Positions 9,376 to 17,538 of a stretch of 64,000 bases of DNA are shown piece after piece. Source of the DNA: Hydrocarboniclastica marina (GTDB lineage Bacteria; Pseudomonadota; Gammaproteobacteria; Pseudomonadales; Oleiphilaceae); NCBI RefSeq assembly GCF_004851605.1, contig NZ_CP031093.1, positions 3,596,692 to 3,660,691 on the forward strand, given 5' to 3'. A program made the position numbers and the translations under genes. Numbering within the stretch: the first letter of the stretch is position 1; every line of letters begins with the position of its first letter. Below the pieces are notes generated by a model. The model worked only from the letters and a program-made list of their open reading frames with translations. It was not told where the DNA came from and ran no database searches.

Positions 9376-10226
9376 AAACGGGATATGAAACGGGAGAGGT
9401 CTTCCATCTTCTGCGGGTCATCGTCAACAAAGCGGATGGTTACGGAGACGAACTCGGTGTCCTGAGTGCGCTCAACCGCTTGAAGCTGGTGCACATAGCC
9501 ATTCAGTCTTGCCACTGTCTCATCAGTAACGGCGATATCGACCACCGCTGGCTCCAGAATTGCGGGCAGTGTTTCCGTACGTCTTGCAACCAGTCGAGCT
9601 TCAGTCAGCGTTACGGCTTTGAGAACCGCCTGGACGGTATTATTGGCGAAGCGTAAAGAGGTCAGACTGCTGGTTGATACCTCGGCGTTATCTGAAGCCG
9701 GTTGTGTCGCAGGCGCCCGCTGTGGCTGAGGCTTCGCAGTCGGCGCTTCGGCAGTGGGCGTAGCCGCGCCGGTCAGCAGATCCGCAGAACCATGAAAAGC
9801 ACCGCCAGAGGTTGGGCCTTTTGCCGTGCCCGCGGCAGCGGAGCGCAACCGGGCGCCCATGACCTTGGTGATCTTTTTGCCCAGCGATTCCGGGCTGAAA
9901 GGCTTGCCGAGATAGTCCGAAACCCCTTCTTTTATAGCTTCGATCACGTTCTCGCGGTCACCCCGACTGGTCACCATGACAAAAGGCGTCTTTTTGTAGG
10001 CTTCGTGCTGGCGGCACCACTGCAAAAGCTCCAGCCCACTCATCTGTGGCATCTCCCAGTCGCACAGCACCAGGTCAAAGGTACTACGCAGAAGCATGGC
10101 CTGCGCTTTTCGGCCATCGGGGGCTTCTTCAACGTCAATGAACGGAAACTGATTACGAAGCGTGCGCCGCATCAGGTCCCGGACAAAGGACGCATCATCC
10201 ACGACCAGTGCTTTCAACGTGGCCAT
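9363..10226 (-). CDS. CheY-like response regulator with PilZ-like C-terminal tail
   Basis: A 287-residue protein. Residues 1-125 are a complete receiver with Asp10-Asp11, phosphoacceptor Asp56 (LCDWEMP), Ser/Thr in MVTSRGD and Lys108 (LGKPF). A linker rich in Ala, Pro, Thr and Gln (about 140-185) follows. The last 90 residues have no DNA-binding motif; their end (VSVTIRFVDDDPQKMEDLSRFI) resembles the last strand and helix of PilZ-type domains, but the Arg and D/NxSxxG motifs are missing, so c-di-GMP binding is doubtful. The start at 10226 follows GAGG; upstream in-frame codons look non-coding. A response-regulator gene near phoBR is also known in Pseudomonas. Partner kinase unknown. Confidence 0.85.
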   Translation of the reverse strand: MATLKALVVDDASFVRDLMRRTLRNQFPFIDVEEAPDGRKAQAMLLRSTFDLVLCDWEMPQMSGLELLQWCRQHEAYKKTPFVMVTSRGDRENVIEAIKEGVSDYLGKPFSPESLGKKITKVMGARLRSAAAGTAKGPTSGGAFHGSADLLTGAATPTAEAPTAKPQPQRAPATQPASDNAEVSTSSLTSLRFANNTVQAVLKAVTLTEARLVARRTETLPAILEPAVVDIAVTDETVARLNGYVHQLQAVERTQDTEFVSVTIRFVDDDPQKMEDLSRFISRFQSR

Positions 10227-10397
10227 TACAACACCTCTACAACGCGACTGCGACCGGTTCGCGAGCCTGCTCATCGCGACCTGCAATGACAACCTTTGTA
10301 CCGGCCGGTTTATTTTCCTGCTGCCCATGCAGCTGAATTACGCAGCCCCCGGAACCCGGTGGCTAGCAGATCAGCGGCTCTGGACACATGCCCTACA

Positions 10398-11177
10398 CTA
10401 TAGCTGCCGCCCACCGACCCTGCCGACTTTCCGGTCCTCCAGATACTGTTTTTCTCGGACATAATAGGCCGTGGCCCCGCATACCGCGGCAGGGACCACG
10501 ACCAGATTGACAAGGGGGATCATTGCCCCGACCGCCACGGGCAAGCCGAACCCCATCGCCGAAAGGCGTGTGGACCGCAGGAACTGTTTAAGCTCGCCGA
10601 AACTTTCGCGGTGGTTGTCGGACGGATAGTCGACGTATTGCAACGCCATCATCCAGCTGTTGAAGCCAAACCAGAGGAAGGCGACGGGAAAGTTAACCAC
10701 GGGAATCAGGCTCACTAACAGCAGCAGAACCGCACGCGGCAGGTAATAGAATATTTTCTGCATTTCGCGCCAGAGGGCACGGGGTACGTCGGCCAGAATC
10801 TGACCCCAGCCGCCGACATCCGGAAGCGCTTGACCGGTCAACTGCTTTTCGGTCATTTCTGCCAGGTAGCCATAAAAGGGCGAGCCTATGAGGTTGGCCA
10901 GAATGACGAATCCATAGGCCATCGCCAACACAACTACGGCCCCGTAAATTATCCAGAAAAGCCAATCCAGCGCCTGCAGCCAGGCCCAATCGGGGAGCCA
11001 GCCCATAACGGCCGGGATCATCAGGGTAAAGGCGTGGTATAGCCCGGCAAAAAGCGCGATAAAGACCAGCAGGTTGAGTAATAGCGGAATAATGACAAAC
11101 CGCCGCAGCCCGGGCTGACCGATAAGCCGGAAGCCCTCCCGGAGGTAGCCGGTGCCTCGCATGAAATTACCACCCAT
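10398..11177 (-). CDS. cysZ: CysZ-like membrane protein (EI24 family), possible sulfate transport
   Basis: A 259-residue integral membrane protein. Family marks are the LREGFRLIGQPGLRRFVIIPLLLN opening (long basic-hydrophobic start), LANLIGSPFYGYLAE in the middle, the RALWREMQKIFYYLPRA segment and the Asn-Pro-rich re-entrant helices before a basic tail. CysZ moves sulfate inward for cysteine synthesis in enteric bacteria; here no cys genes are near, so the substrate is inferred. The start at 11177 follows CAGGAG; the longer frame adds residues without membrane character. It is divergent from the VanZ-like gene. Confidence 0.85.
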   Translation of the reverse strand: MGGNFMRGTGYLREGFRLIGQPGLRRFVIIPLLLNLLVFIALFAGLYHAFTLMIPAVMGWLPDWAWLQALDWLFWIIYGAVVVLAMAYGFVILANLIGSPFYGYLAEMTEKQLTGQALPDVGGWGQILADVPRALWREMQKIFYYLPRAVLLLLVSLIPVVNFPVAFLWFGFNSWMMALQYVDYPSDNHRESFGELKQFLRSTRLSAMGFGLPVAVGAMIPLVNLVVVPAAVCGATAYYVREKQYLEDRKVGRVGGRQL

Positions 11178-11281
11178 CTTCAGTACTCCTGAAACTCGAT
11201 TTGCGACTGTTCGGGTACAGGCTGTGCAAGCCCGGACCCGGAAGCTAAACTGCCCGCTCCTGCCCAGTTGAAGCACTGCCC

Positions 11282-11668
11282 ATGCAATTAGAACGGGAAA
11301 TCCATGAGTTCATCCGACAGGTCGGAATCTGGCGTGCCCTGCTTTACCCGACACTGATACTTATCCTCTACCTGGCGACAACGTCCCAGGCCTACCCTGT
11401 GCCGGCGGCCTCAAGCGATAAAGTCAATCACATCATGGCGTTTGTCACACTTGGTATTCTGCTTCGGTGGAGCTATCCCGCCCTCGGCATGACCTGGGCG
11501 TTGTTACTACTGGTTGGTTATGGGTTGGGTATCGAGGTGATACAGTCGGCCTTGCCTTACCGTCAGTTTTCTCTGCTCGATTTACTCGCCGATCTGGCCG
11601 GCAGCGTCGCCGGGCTCCTCGCCTCGACCTGGCTGCTGAGAAAATCTCAACAAGATGACCGGCCGTAG
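11282..11668 (+). CDS. VanZ-like small membrane protein
   Basis: A 128-residue membrane protein with four hydrophobic helices. The pattern of YPTLILILYLATT, DKVNHIMAFVTLGILL (DKxxHxxAF) and GIEVIQSALPYRQFSLLDLLADLAGSVAG-type Glu-Gln-Arg-Asp positions marks the VanZ/YfjX-like family, whose general role is not known outside teicoplanin resistance in Enterococcus. It is the last gene before the CsrB-like RNA locus and probably unrelated to it in function. Confidence 0.85.
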   Translation: MQLEREIHEFIRQVGIWRALLYPTLILILYLATTSQAYPVPAASSDKVNHIMAFVTLGILLRWSYPALGMTWALLLLVGYGLGIEVIQSALPYRQFSLLDLLADLAGSVAGLLASTWLLRKSQQDDRP

Positions 11669-11709
11669 GTCAACGCGCGCCTGGAATCTGAAGTGCGACA
11701 TTTGCCCGT

Positions 11710-11737
11710 CTCTGTGTAGGAGATCTCCTACACAGAG
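11710..11737. promoter_or_regulatory. GacA-type upstream activating palindrome
   Basis: A perfect 28-base palindrome centred between 11723 and 11724. Its core, TGTAGG-N6-CCTACA at 11715-11732, is one base per half away from the published GacA/UvrY site TGTAAG-N6-CTTACA. It lies about 170 bases before the likely start of the GGA-rich RNA, the distance known for rsmY, rsmZ and csrB promoters. No T-run follows on either strand, so a terminator is unlikely. Confidence 0.8.
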
Positions 11738-11881
11738 CGTAGGAAAAACACGCTAAAAGCTGCAAAAAAGACTCTGCCAATCTCAGACAAAAACTCTATA
11801 GCGCTGTTTTAATTGCCTTAGTTTAACCAGTCCCGCTTCATCCCGTCATTTCGCCGCAGCCTCAGCGATGCAAAAGATTGT

Positions 11882-11887
11882 TATAGT
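11882..11887 (+). promoter_or_regulatory. -10 box of the CsrB-like RNA
   Basis: TATAGT at 11882-11887 is the best -10 sequence upstream of the GGA-rich stretch and predicts a start near 11894. No good -35 is seen 16-18 bases upstream, which fits a promoter dependent on an activator such as GacA. Confidence 0.55.
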
Positions 11888-11893
11888 ACTTGC

Positions 11894-12249
11894 GTCAGGG
11901 ACGACAGGGAAAAGCAAGGAACGTATCAGGATGGCTCCCTCAGAGGAACTGAGGGGAAGCAGGGACTAAAAGGACTTTTTGCTTTAGGGAATTTTTTGCA
12001 AGGTCTGTTCGCCGGTCAGTCCAGGGCCAGGAGGATCACCGCCAGGGTAGGCCAGCTTCAGCGGCACGGAAAGCGGCCCTCAAGAGACCAGGCGAGCAGT
12101 CAAGCAAAGGAATAACTTGACGGTTTATGCCGACAGGCCAGGGATGGAGGACCAGGAAGGTCCAGAGACAGGGCGGAAGGACGACTGCCAGAATCAGCAG
12201 GAGCACGCGACCTGCTCCGTACGGGCGACCTCACAGTCGCCCTTTTTTT
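11894..12249 (+). ncRNA. csrB: CsrB/RsmY-type regulatory RNA sequestering CsrA/RsmA
   Basis: A 600-base gap without a convincing protein gene contains about 20 GGA triplets between 11898 and 12205, most in the forms AGGA, GGGA or AGGAA that CsrA/RsmA binds in loops, often in A-rich surroundings. It ends in a strong intrinsic terminator (12223-12249). A GacA-type palindrome lies about 170 bases before the inferred start at 11894. The resulting length of about 355 bases and the GGA count are close to E. coli CsrB and larger than Pseudomonas RsmY/RsmZ (about 120 bases). The role would be to titrate CsrA and so release its mRNA targets. The start is inferred from one -10 box; the end is firm. An overlapping frame at 12127-12420 is not protein-like. 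Confidence 0.85.
12223..12249 (+). terminator. Intrinsic terminator of the CsrB-like RNA
   Basis: A perfect 7-base-pair stem (GGGCGAC 12223-12229, GTCGCCC 12236-12242) with a CTCACA loop is followed at once by seven T. A second stem, GGAGCA/TGCTCC (12200-12218), stands just upstream and exposes a GGA at its foot. Confidence 0.93.
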
Positions 12250-12267
12250 CGTCAGAACCAGCAGATG

Positions 12268-12939
12268 CTAGGCCGTAAGCATTCCCGCGCGCGCTCCCCT
12301 ATAGATTCTCACTTTGTTGAATTCCTCAAACTCATGCAGATCAGGCCAGGTTCGGCATTCGACCGTTTCAATCTGGCAGTATTCTCCATCTTCGAGATTC
12401 CGCACCCGGGAATCGGCTAGCAACACTTGTGGCGCGGCCGCCAGGAAATGGCTGAGGAACGGGCGATTATCCCGGTCGTATAGCACATCCGCAGCGGTGA
12501 CGAGATCAAATTGTCCGGTTCGCCCGAACCAGTCGCGACAGCAACTGACCGAAACCTCATTGAGGGCGGCATTGGCCGAGACAGCCGTCAGTGCCTGCGG
12601 GTCAAGATCGCATGCCACGGCCTCTGCCGCTCCGGCGAGAGCTGCCGCGATGGCGACTATTCCGGAGCCACTGCCAAAGTCGATGACGCGTTTGCCGGCG
12701 ACTGACGCAGGGTGAGCGAGAATGTAACTCGCCAACGCCTGGCCACTGGCCCAGCAAAATGACCAATAGGCCGGCTCCGCGACTACCGCGGCCGCTTCTT
12801 CATGGCTCAGCGGACCTTCAAGAACGCTGGGGTCAAATAGATGTAGCGCTATCTGAGGGCAGCCCCGCGGCCGCGTCACGGCGACCCGGCCGTGGCGTAT
12901 CTGGGCCTGAATGGCCCGGTTGAGGATCTGTTCGGTCAT
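12268..12939 (-). CDS. Class I SAM-dependent methyltransferase, ETF-beta-lysine-methyltransferase-like
   Basis: A 223-residue methyltransferase. The SAM-binding motif I reads [17 protein letters not shown] (residues about 103-119), motif II contains [11 protein letters not shown], and [12 protein letters not shown] occupies the position of the family DxFY/D-V-hydrophobic motif. The layout resembles the protein-lysine methyltransferase METTL20/PrmA-like group ([17 protein letters not shown] before motif I is typical), so a protein substrate is likely but not proven. AGGAGGGAGCA precedes the ATG. It converges with the CsrB-like RNA and is divergent from mnmH. Confidence 0.82.
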   Translation of the reverse strand: MTEQILNRAIQAQIRHGRVAVTRPRGCPQIALHLFDPSVLEGPLSHEEAAAVVAEPAYWSFCWASGQALASYILAHPASVAGKRVIDFGSGSGIVAIAAALAGAAEAVACDLDPQALTAVSANAALNEVSVSCCRDWFGRTGQFDLVTAADVLYDRDNRPFLSHFLAAAPQVLLADSRVRNLEDGEYCQIETVECRTWPDLHEFEEFNKVRIYRGARAGMLTA

Positions 12940-13153
12940 TGCTCCCTCCTGGCAATCGTGGGCAGAAGCCTAACTGAAAGCCGGCCAGTTGTGAAAAGCC
13001 CGGCAATTGTCGGAGCGGTTGCGAAGGGGGGAACGCGAAAGAAGGCCTGAAAGAGAGTTCCTGCCCGAAGTTCGCTATACTTTCGTCTTTTGCGGCACCT
13101 GGGTTTCCAACTCGGGTGCTCCGCGCCCGTGACCGCTCTGGATTGCCCCGTTT

Positions 13154-14272
13154 ATGCCCGCACGACCCGATACAGACCAGTTTCAGCAACTGTTCCTGCA
13201 CGACATCCCGCTAATGGATGTGCGTGCGCCTGTAGAGTTCAGCCAGGGCGCCTTTCCCCAGGCGGAAAATATACCGCTGATGAATGACCAGGAGCGTCAC
13301 GCGGTCGGCATCCGATACAAGGAATCCGGCCAGGAGGCGGCGCTTGAACTGGGCCATTCACTGGTTCGGGACAGTATAAAGTCGGAGCGAATAGCGGCGT
13401 GGCAGGACTTCGCCCGCCGGCATCCTCATGGTTATCTCTACTGCTTTCGCGGCGGCCTTCGATCTCGTCTGGTGCAGTCCTGGCTCGCTGAAACGGGTCT
13501 CGAGTATCCGCTGATCCAGGGCGGCTACAAGGCGCTTCGACGTTACCTTATTGATACGCTGGAGGCTGAAGTAGCGCGCCAGTCGCTGGTTCTTGTAAGC
13601 GGGCGTACCGGTACCGGCAAAACGCGCCTCCTGGTTCAGCTGCCCAAACAGGTTGACCTGGAAGGGCTCGCCAAGCACCGGGGTTCGAGCTTTGGCCGCA
13701 CACTCGAGCCCCAGCCCAGTCAGATCGACTTCGAGAATGCGCTGGCAATAAACCTGCTCAAGACCGGGACACAACCAGGACCACTCTATCTTGAGGATGA
13801 GTCGCGACTGGTGGGCCGCTGCGCCTTGCCGCTCAGTCTGCGCGAGAAGATGGCCAGGTCGCCGATGATTATTCTTGAGCGGACGCTGGACGAGCGTATT
13901 GACATCATTCTTGAAGATTACGTGGTTAACATGGCTTTAGCGTTCCAGGACCGATTCGGGCAGGAAACCGGCTTCGCGCAGTTCAGCGAATTTCTCCGGG
14001 ATAGCCTCGCAAGGCTGCGGAAACGTCTGGGCGGGGCACGCTACCAGCAACTGGATAGTGTCATGGTCGAGGCGCTCGAGTCTCAGGCATCACGGGGCGA
14101 TCTCACCGGCCACCGCGTGTGGATTCATGAGCTTCTGACGGGCTATTACGACCCCATGTACGACTATCAACTGGCAAACCGGCAAGGAGAAGTTCTCCAC
14201 CAGGGTAGCCTGGATGACCTTCTCGATTGGACCGCAAGTCGTCCTTCGGCTAACGCCTTGACGGGGCTCTAG
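13154..14272 (+). CDS. mnmH: tRNA 2-selenouridine synthase (MnmH/SelU)
   Basis: A 372-residue enzyme that replaces sulfur by selenium (via a geranylated intermediate) at the wobble 2-thiouridine of certain tRNAs. Residues 1-125 are a rhodanese domain with catalytic Cys97 (YLYCFRGGLRS), and a P-loop SGRTGTGKT lies at about 149-157. Both parts are diagnostic of the family. It needs selenophosphate from SelD; selD is next to mnmH in many bacteria but is not seen in this window. The frame is open with normal length. Confidence 0.94.
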   Translation: MPARPDTDQFQQLFLHDIPLMDVRAPVEFSQGAFPQAENIPLMNDQERHAVGIRYKESGQEAALELGHSLVRDSIKSERIAAWQDFARRHPHGYLYCFRGGLRSRLVQSWLAETGLEYPLIQGGYKALRRYLIDTLEAEVARQSLVLVSGRTGTGKTRLLVQLPKQVDLEGLAKHRGSSFGRTLEPQPSQIDFENALAINLLKTGTQPGPLYLEDESRLVGRCALPLSLREKMARSPMIILERTLDERIDIILEDYVVNMALAFQDRFGQETGFAQFSEFLRDSLARLRKRLGGARYQQLDSVMVEALESQASRGDLTGHRVWIHELLTGYYDPMYDYQLANRQGEVLHQGSLDDLLDWTASRPSANALTGL

Positions 14273-14374
14273 TCGCTTAAGGACAACTATTGTCGTACGC
14301 TTAGCTCCTTTGCAGCGCCGTCAGCTTCCGCTGGGGCTGCGTTATCGTTGTTGGATAAATGAACGAGGAAATTT

Positions 14375-15238
14375 ATGGAAGACCTGCTGAACAGCGGGGG
14401 CCAGTTCGGCGAACTGGTTGACCTCGCGATGTCGATGGTTTTGGTATACACGCCAAAAGTCCTGTTGGCCCTGGTTACCCTGGTCATCGGTCTCTGGCTG
14501 ATCAATAAGCTGACCCACCTGACCGAAACCCGCCTGAAGCAGCGCGACCCGACCCTGAGCAAGTTCATGAGTGGCGTGCTTTCGGTCCTTTTCAAGGTCC
14601 TGTTGTTCATTTCAGTCGCTTCAATGGTGGGGATCGCCACAACTTCATTCATTGCCGTACTGGGTGCTGCGGGCCTGGCTATTGGCCTGGCGCTCCAGGG
14701 TAGCTTGTCCAACTTCGCCGGCGGCGTACTGGTGCTTATCTTCAAGCCATTTCGTGTTGGCGACGCTATCGAGGCTCAGGGCTTCCTCGGCACCGTGGTC
14801 GAGATCCAGATTCTGTACACCATCCTCAACACCTTTGACGGTCGACGGGTCGTTATTCCCAACGGCGACCTGTCCAATAGCGCTCTGACGAATTACAGCG
14901 TCAACGAGACCCGGCGGTGCGAGCTGGTGATCGGTATCAGCTACGGGGACGACATTAAAAAGGCCAGAGCCATCATCCAGCGCCTGATAGACGCCGACGA
15001 ACGGGCGCTGCAAGACCCGGCGCCCCTGATTGTGGTGAGCGCGCTGGCTGACAGTTCGGTTAACCTGTCTGCGCGAGTCTGGACCAAGGCTGCTGACCTG
15101 TGGCCGTTTAACTGGGACATGCAGGAGCGCATCAAGGAAGCTTTCGACGCCGAGGGCATTACCATTCCGTTCCCCCAGCGCGACGTTCACCACTATCAGG
15201 AGACGGTCAGCCGCCAGGAAGCCATTGGCCAGGACTAG
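14375..15238 (+). CDS. mscS: Small-conductance mechanosensitive channel (MscS family)
   Basis: A 287-residue inner-membrane channel that opens under membrane tension to release solutes. Helices at about 22-50, 65-85 and 90-130 match TM1-TM3; the pore-lining TM3 shows the Gly/Ala packing AAGLAIGLALQGSLSNFAGGV. A cytoplasmic beta domain with PFRVGDAIE and VVIPNGDLSNSALTNYS follows. Length equals E. coli MscS. GAGGAAATTT precedes the ATG. Confidence 0.95.
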   Translation: MEDLLNSGGQFGELVDLAMSMVLVYTPKVLLALVTLVIGLWLINKLTHLTETRLKQRDPTLSKFMSGVLSVLFKVLLFISVASMVGIATTSFIAVLGAAGLAIGLALQGSLSNFAGGVLVLIFKPFRVGDAIEAQGFLGTVVEIQILYTILNTFDGRRVVIPNGDLSNSALTNYSVNETRRCELVIGISYGDDIKKARAIIQRLIDADERALQDPAPLIVVSALADSSVNLSARVWTKAADLWPFNWDMQERIKEAFDAEGITIPFPQRDVHHYQETVSRQEAIGQD

Positions 15239-15259
15239 TCACTACCTGCCGTATCACCG

Positions 15260-15287
15260 GTATCTGCAGGCCAATACCTGCAGATAC
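15260..15287. terminator. 11-bp inverted repeat after mscS, probable terminator or 3' stabilising hairpin
   Basis: A perfect 11-base-pair stem (15260-15270 with 15277-15287) and a 6-base loop lies 21 bases after the mscS stop. The first T-run (TTTTTT) comes about 18 bases later, so this is not a classic intrinsic terminator. Confidence 0.5.
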
Positions 15288-15450
15288 GCTCAATCCCGCC
15301 CCAGTTTTTTCTCAAGTTCTGAAACAGTCGACACACTCGACGTTACGGTTACAAAAGCCAACCGTCCAGATTGCGCAATCTGCTTTGACCTGATCTAAGA
15401 TTTAGGGAGCATGAAGATCAGATGTTACGCAAAGGCGAGAGGTACATGCC

Positions 15451-15987
15451 ATGCCGGTCCAGCAGCTGAAAGAATTTCTCGATAGCCAGCACGTTTCGCA
15501 CACCTGTGTTAATCACCCCCCTGCTTTCACCGCCCAGGAAATCGCAAAGCACTGCAGCATTGAAGGCGAGCAGGTGGCCAAGACGGTCATCGTCGAGCTG
15601 GACGGTAAGATGACAATGCTGGTCCTGCCGGCCAACTGGCGCATCCGCTGGGACCGGCTGGGCAAGGTGCTTGACACTGACTTTGTCGACCTTGCAGATG
15701 AAACTGAGTTTCAGGCGCTTTTCCCCCACTGCGAAGTAGGTGCAATGCCACCTTTCGGCAACCTCTTCGGGATGAATGTCTACTGTTGTGAAAGCCTGAC
15801 ACGGCAGACTGAACTGGTGTTTTCCGCGGGCAGTCATACCGAATCACTGCGGATGACCACGGATGATTTTTTGCGGCTCGTCAACCCGGTCCTGATCAGT
15901 CAGGGATTCAACAAAAGCGGGCAGGCCAAACCAGCGTGGCTGGCCGGTCGTAAAAAACCTGCAACGCTTCAGCAGGGGCTCGGCTAA
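15451..15987 (+). CDS. YbaK/ProX-like aminoacyl-tRNA deacylase
   Basis: A 178-residue protein of the YbaK/prolyl-tRNA editing domain family, which hydrolyses misacylated tRNAs. The family pattern is visible: TAQEIAKHCSIEGEQVAKTVIVELDGKMTML (early part of the fold, with the conserved Lys of VAKTV), the FPHCEVGAMPPFGNLFG segment that forms the active-site edge, and VFSAGSHTESLRM near residue 130. About 25 residues at the C terminus are basic and not part of the domain. Which tRNA it edits cannot be told from sequence. Confidence 0.88.
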   Translation: MPVQQLKEFLDSQHVSHTCVNHPPAFTAQEIAKHCSIEGEQVAKTVIVELDGKMTMLVLPANWRIRWDRLGKVLDTDFVDLADETEFQALFPHCEVGAMPPFGNLFGMNVYCCESLTRQTELVFSAGSHTESLRMTTDDFLRLVNPVLISQGFNKSGQAKPAWLAGRKKPATLQQGLG

Positions 15988-16110
15988 TAACCGGCATCTC
16001 TGCTGCCGGATCATTTTAGCCAGCCAGCGTTCCATATGCTGGCCATTTTGTTACTCTTGGGCACTTGGTAAAGCTCTTCACCACCCGCCAATCCTGCCCA
16101 GGAGAATTTC

Positions 16111-17484
16111 ATGCAAGAGTCTGCTACAGCGGCGCCTTTCGACATTGTCGTGGTTGGGGCCGGCATGGTCGGCGCGGCGCTTGCACTGGGGCTTGGACGG
16201 CAAGGCTGGCGGGTTGCGCTGGTCGAGCGCGCAGCCCCTGCGCCGGTTGAGCCAGGGTCCCAACCCGACCTGCGCGTCTCCGCGATAAACACCCATTCCG
16301 AAAAACTTCTTCGCAGCCTTGGCGCCTGGCAGGGTATTGAACAATGCCGCCTGACCCCATTTGACCGGCTCTGTGTCTGGGACGCAACCGAACTACCCTT
16401 TCCGCCCCGCGCGCCTGCATTAAGCCGCTCCCAGGATACGCCGCTGAATGAGGTGCGATTCGATGCGCGCGCGTTGGGTCAGGGCCAGTTTGGCCACATT
16501 GTCGAGAATGGCGTAACCCAATGGGCGCTATGGTCAGCAATCAGGACAGAACCCGCCGTGACCTGTTTCTGCCCGGACGGGTTGGCGACAATTTCAGATA
16601 GCGAAACGGACGTCGAAGTCACACTGGACAGCGATAGCCGGTTGCGGGCACGGCTTGTCATCGGTGCCGATGGGGCGACCTCAAAGGTCCGCTCCCTCGC
16701 AGGTATCGGCGTTTACCGCGAGCAGTATGAACAGCAGGCGCTGGTTGCGACCGTCTCTCATGCAGGTCCGCCCCAGACCGTCACCTGGCAGGCTTTCCAT
16801 CCTTCCGGCCCGCGTGCTTACCTTCCCTTACCGGCAATCGACGGCCAAAGCTGGGCCTCATTGGTATGGTACGACAGTCCCGAGCGCATCGCGGAGCTGA
16901 AGCTGCTTTCCGAAGCTGATTTCATCCAGGCCATTCAGACCGGGTTTCCACGTCGGCTGCCCCGGCTCACCGCTGCACCAGCGCGGGCAAGTTTTCCTTT
17001 GGCCAAGATGCAGGCGAATAACTATTACAAAGGTCGCGTCGCCCTGATCGGGGACGCAGCCCATACCATCAACCCTCTGGCCGGCCTTGGTGTGAACCTC
17101 GGCTTTCAGGACGTGGATTGCCTGTTGGGGCTGCTTGAGCCTCTGGCCGAGCAGCCAAACGCAGACCCGACCCACGTACTGATGCGATATCAGAACCAGC
17201 GCCGCCCCGCGGCACAGCAGATGATCTGGCTAATGGACCTGTTCTACTACAGCTTCAGCAACAGCCGGTTGCCCGTGCAACTGGCCCGCAACCTGGGACT
17301 GCTCGCAGCCCAGCGCTTACCCATGGCGAAACAGCTGGTTGCGCGCTACGCCATGGGCGTCTCGACCGTACCGCGCTCACTGTCACCGATGGAGCTGATA
17401 AGCCATCTCCCTCGCCCGCCGAGTCCTTCAGCGGTTCTGACAAGGCTGCGGCCGAGAAAGCCCAGGGCCACTTCTCACCATTGA
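16111..17484 (+). CDS. FAD-dependent ubiquinone-ring hydroxylase (UbiH/UbiF/VisC family)
   Basis: A 457-residue aromatic monooxygenase of ubiquinone synthesis. FAD-binding residues are IVVVGAGMVGAALALGLG at the start, LVIGADGATSKVR near residue 182 and ALIGDAAHTINPLAGLGVNLG near 310. The latter segment and MDLFYYSFSNSRLPVQLARNLGL towards the end resemble UbiF (hydroxylation at C6) more than UbiH or UbiI; the position it hydroxylates remains inference. AGGAG precedes the ATG. Its stop codon sits in a 15-base tandem repeat. ubiC and ubiA of the same pathway lie about 10 kb upstream. Confidence 0.87.
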   Translation: MQESATAAPFDIVVVGAGMVGAALALGLGRQGWRVALVERAAPAPVEPGSQPDLRVSAINTHSEKLLRSLGAWQGIEQCRLTPFDRLCVWDATELPFPPRAPALSRSQDTPLNEVRFDARALGQGQFGHIVENGVTQWALWSAIRTEPAVTCFCPDGLATISDSETDVEVTLDSDSRLRARLVIGADGATSKVRSLAGIGVYREQYEQQALVATVSHAGPPQTVTWQAFHPSGPRAYLPLPAIDGQSWASLVWYDSPERIAELKLLSEADFIQAIQTGFPRRLPRLTAAPARASFPLAKMQANNYYKGRVALIGDAAHTINPLAGLGVNLGFQDVDCLLGLLEPLAEQPNADPTHVLMRYQNQRRPAAQQMIWLMDLFYYSFSNSRLPVQLARNLGLLAAQRLPMAKQLVARYAMGVSTVPRSLSPMELISHLPRPPSPSAVLTRLRPRKPRATSHH

Positions 17485-17517
17485 CTGTTCACCAACTGAC
17501 TGTTCACCAACTGACTG
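17482..17517 (+). repeat. 15-bp tandem repeat across the stop codon of the ubiquinone hydroxylase gene
   Basis: TGACTGTTCACCAAC occurs twice head to tail (17482-17496, 17497-17511), followed by a partial third copy (TGACTG). The first TGA is the stop codon of the gene upstream, so each copy supplies a further TGA, and copies one and two share frame. Confidence 0.9.
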
Positions 17518-17538
17518 CTGAAACAGAAGGAAAAGGAT

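Noticed and set aside
11710-11737. The 28-base palindrome as a transcription terminator for the VanZ-like gene
   Set aside because: No T-run follows on either strand, and the core fits a GacA site at the right distance from the RNA.
12127-12420. 97-residue plus-strand frame over the end of the CsrB-like RNA
   Set aside because: It runs through the terminator and into the antisense of the methyltransferase, and is low in complexity; the GGA-rich RNA explains the region better.
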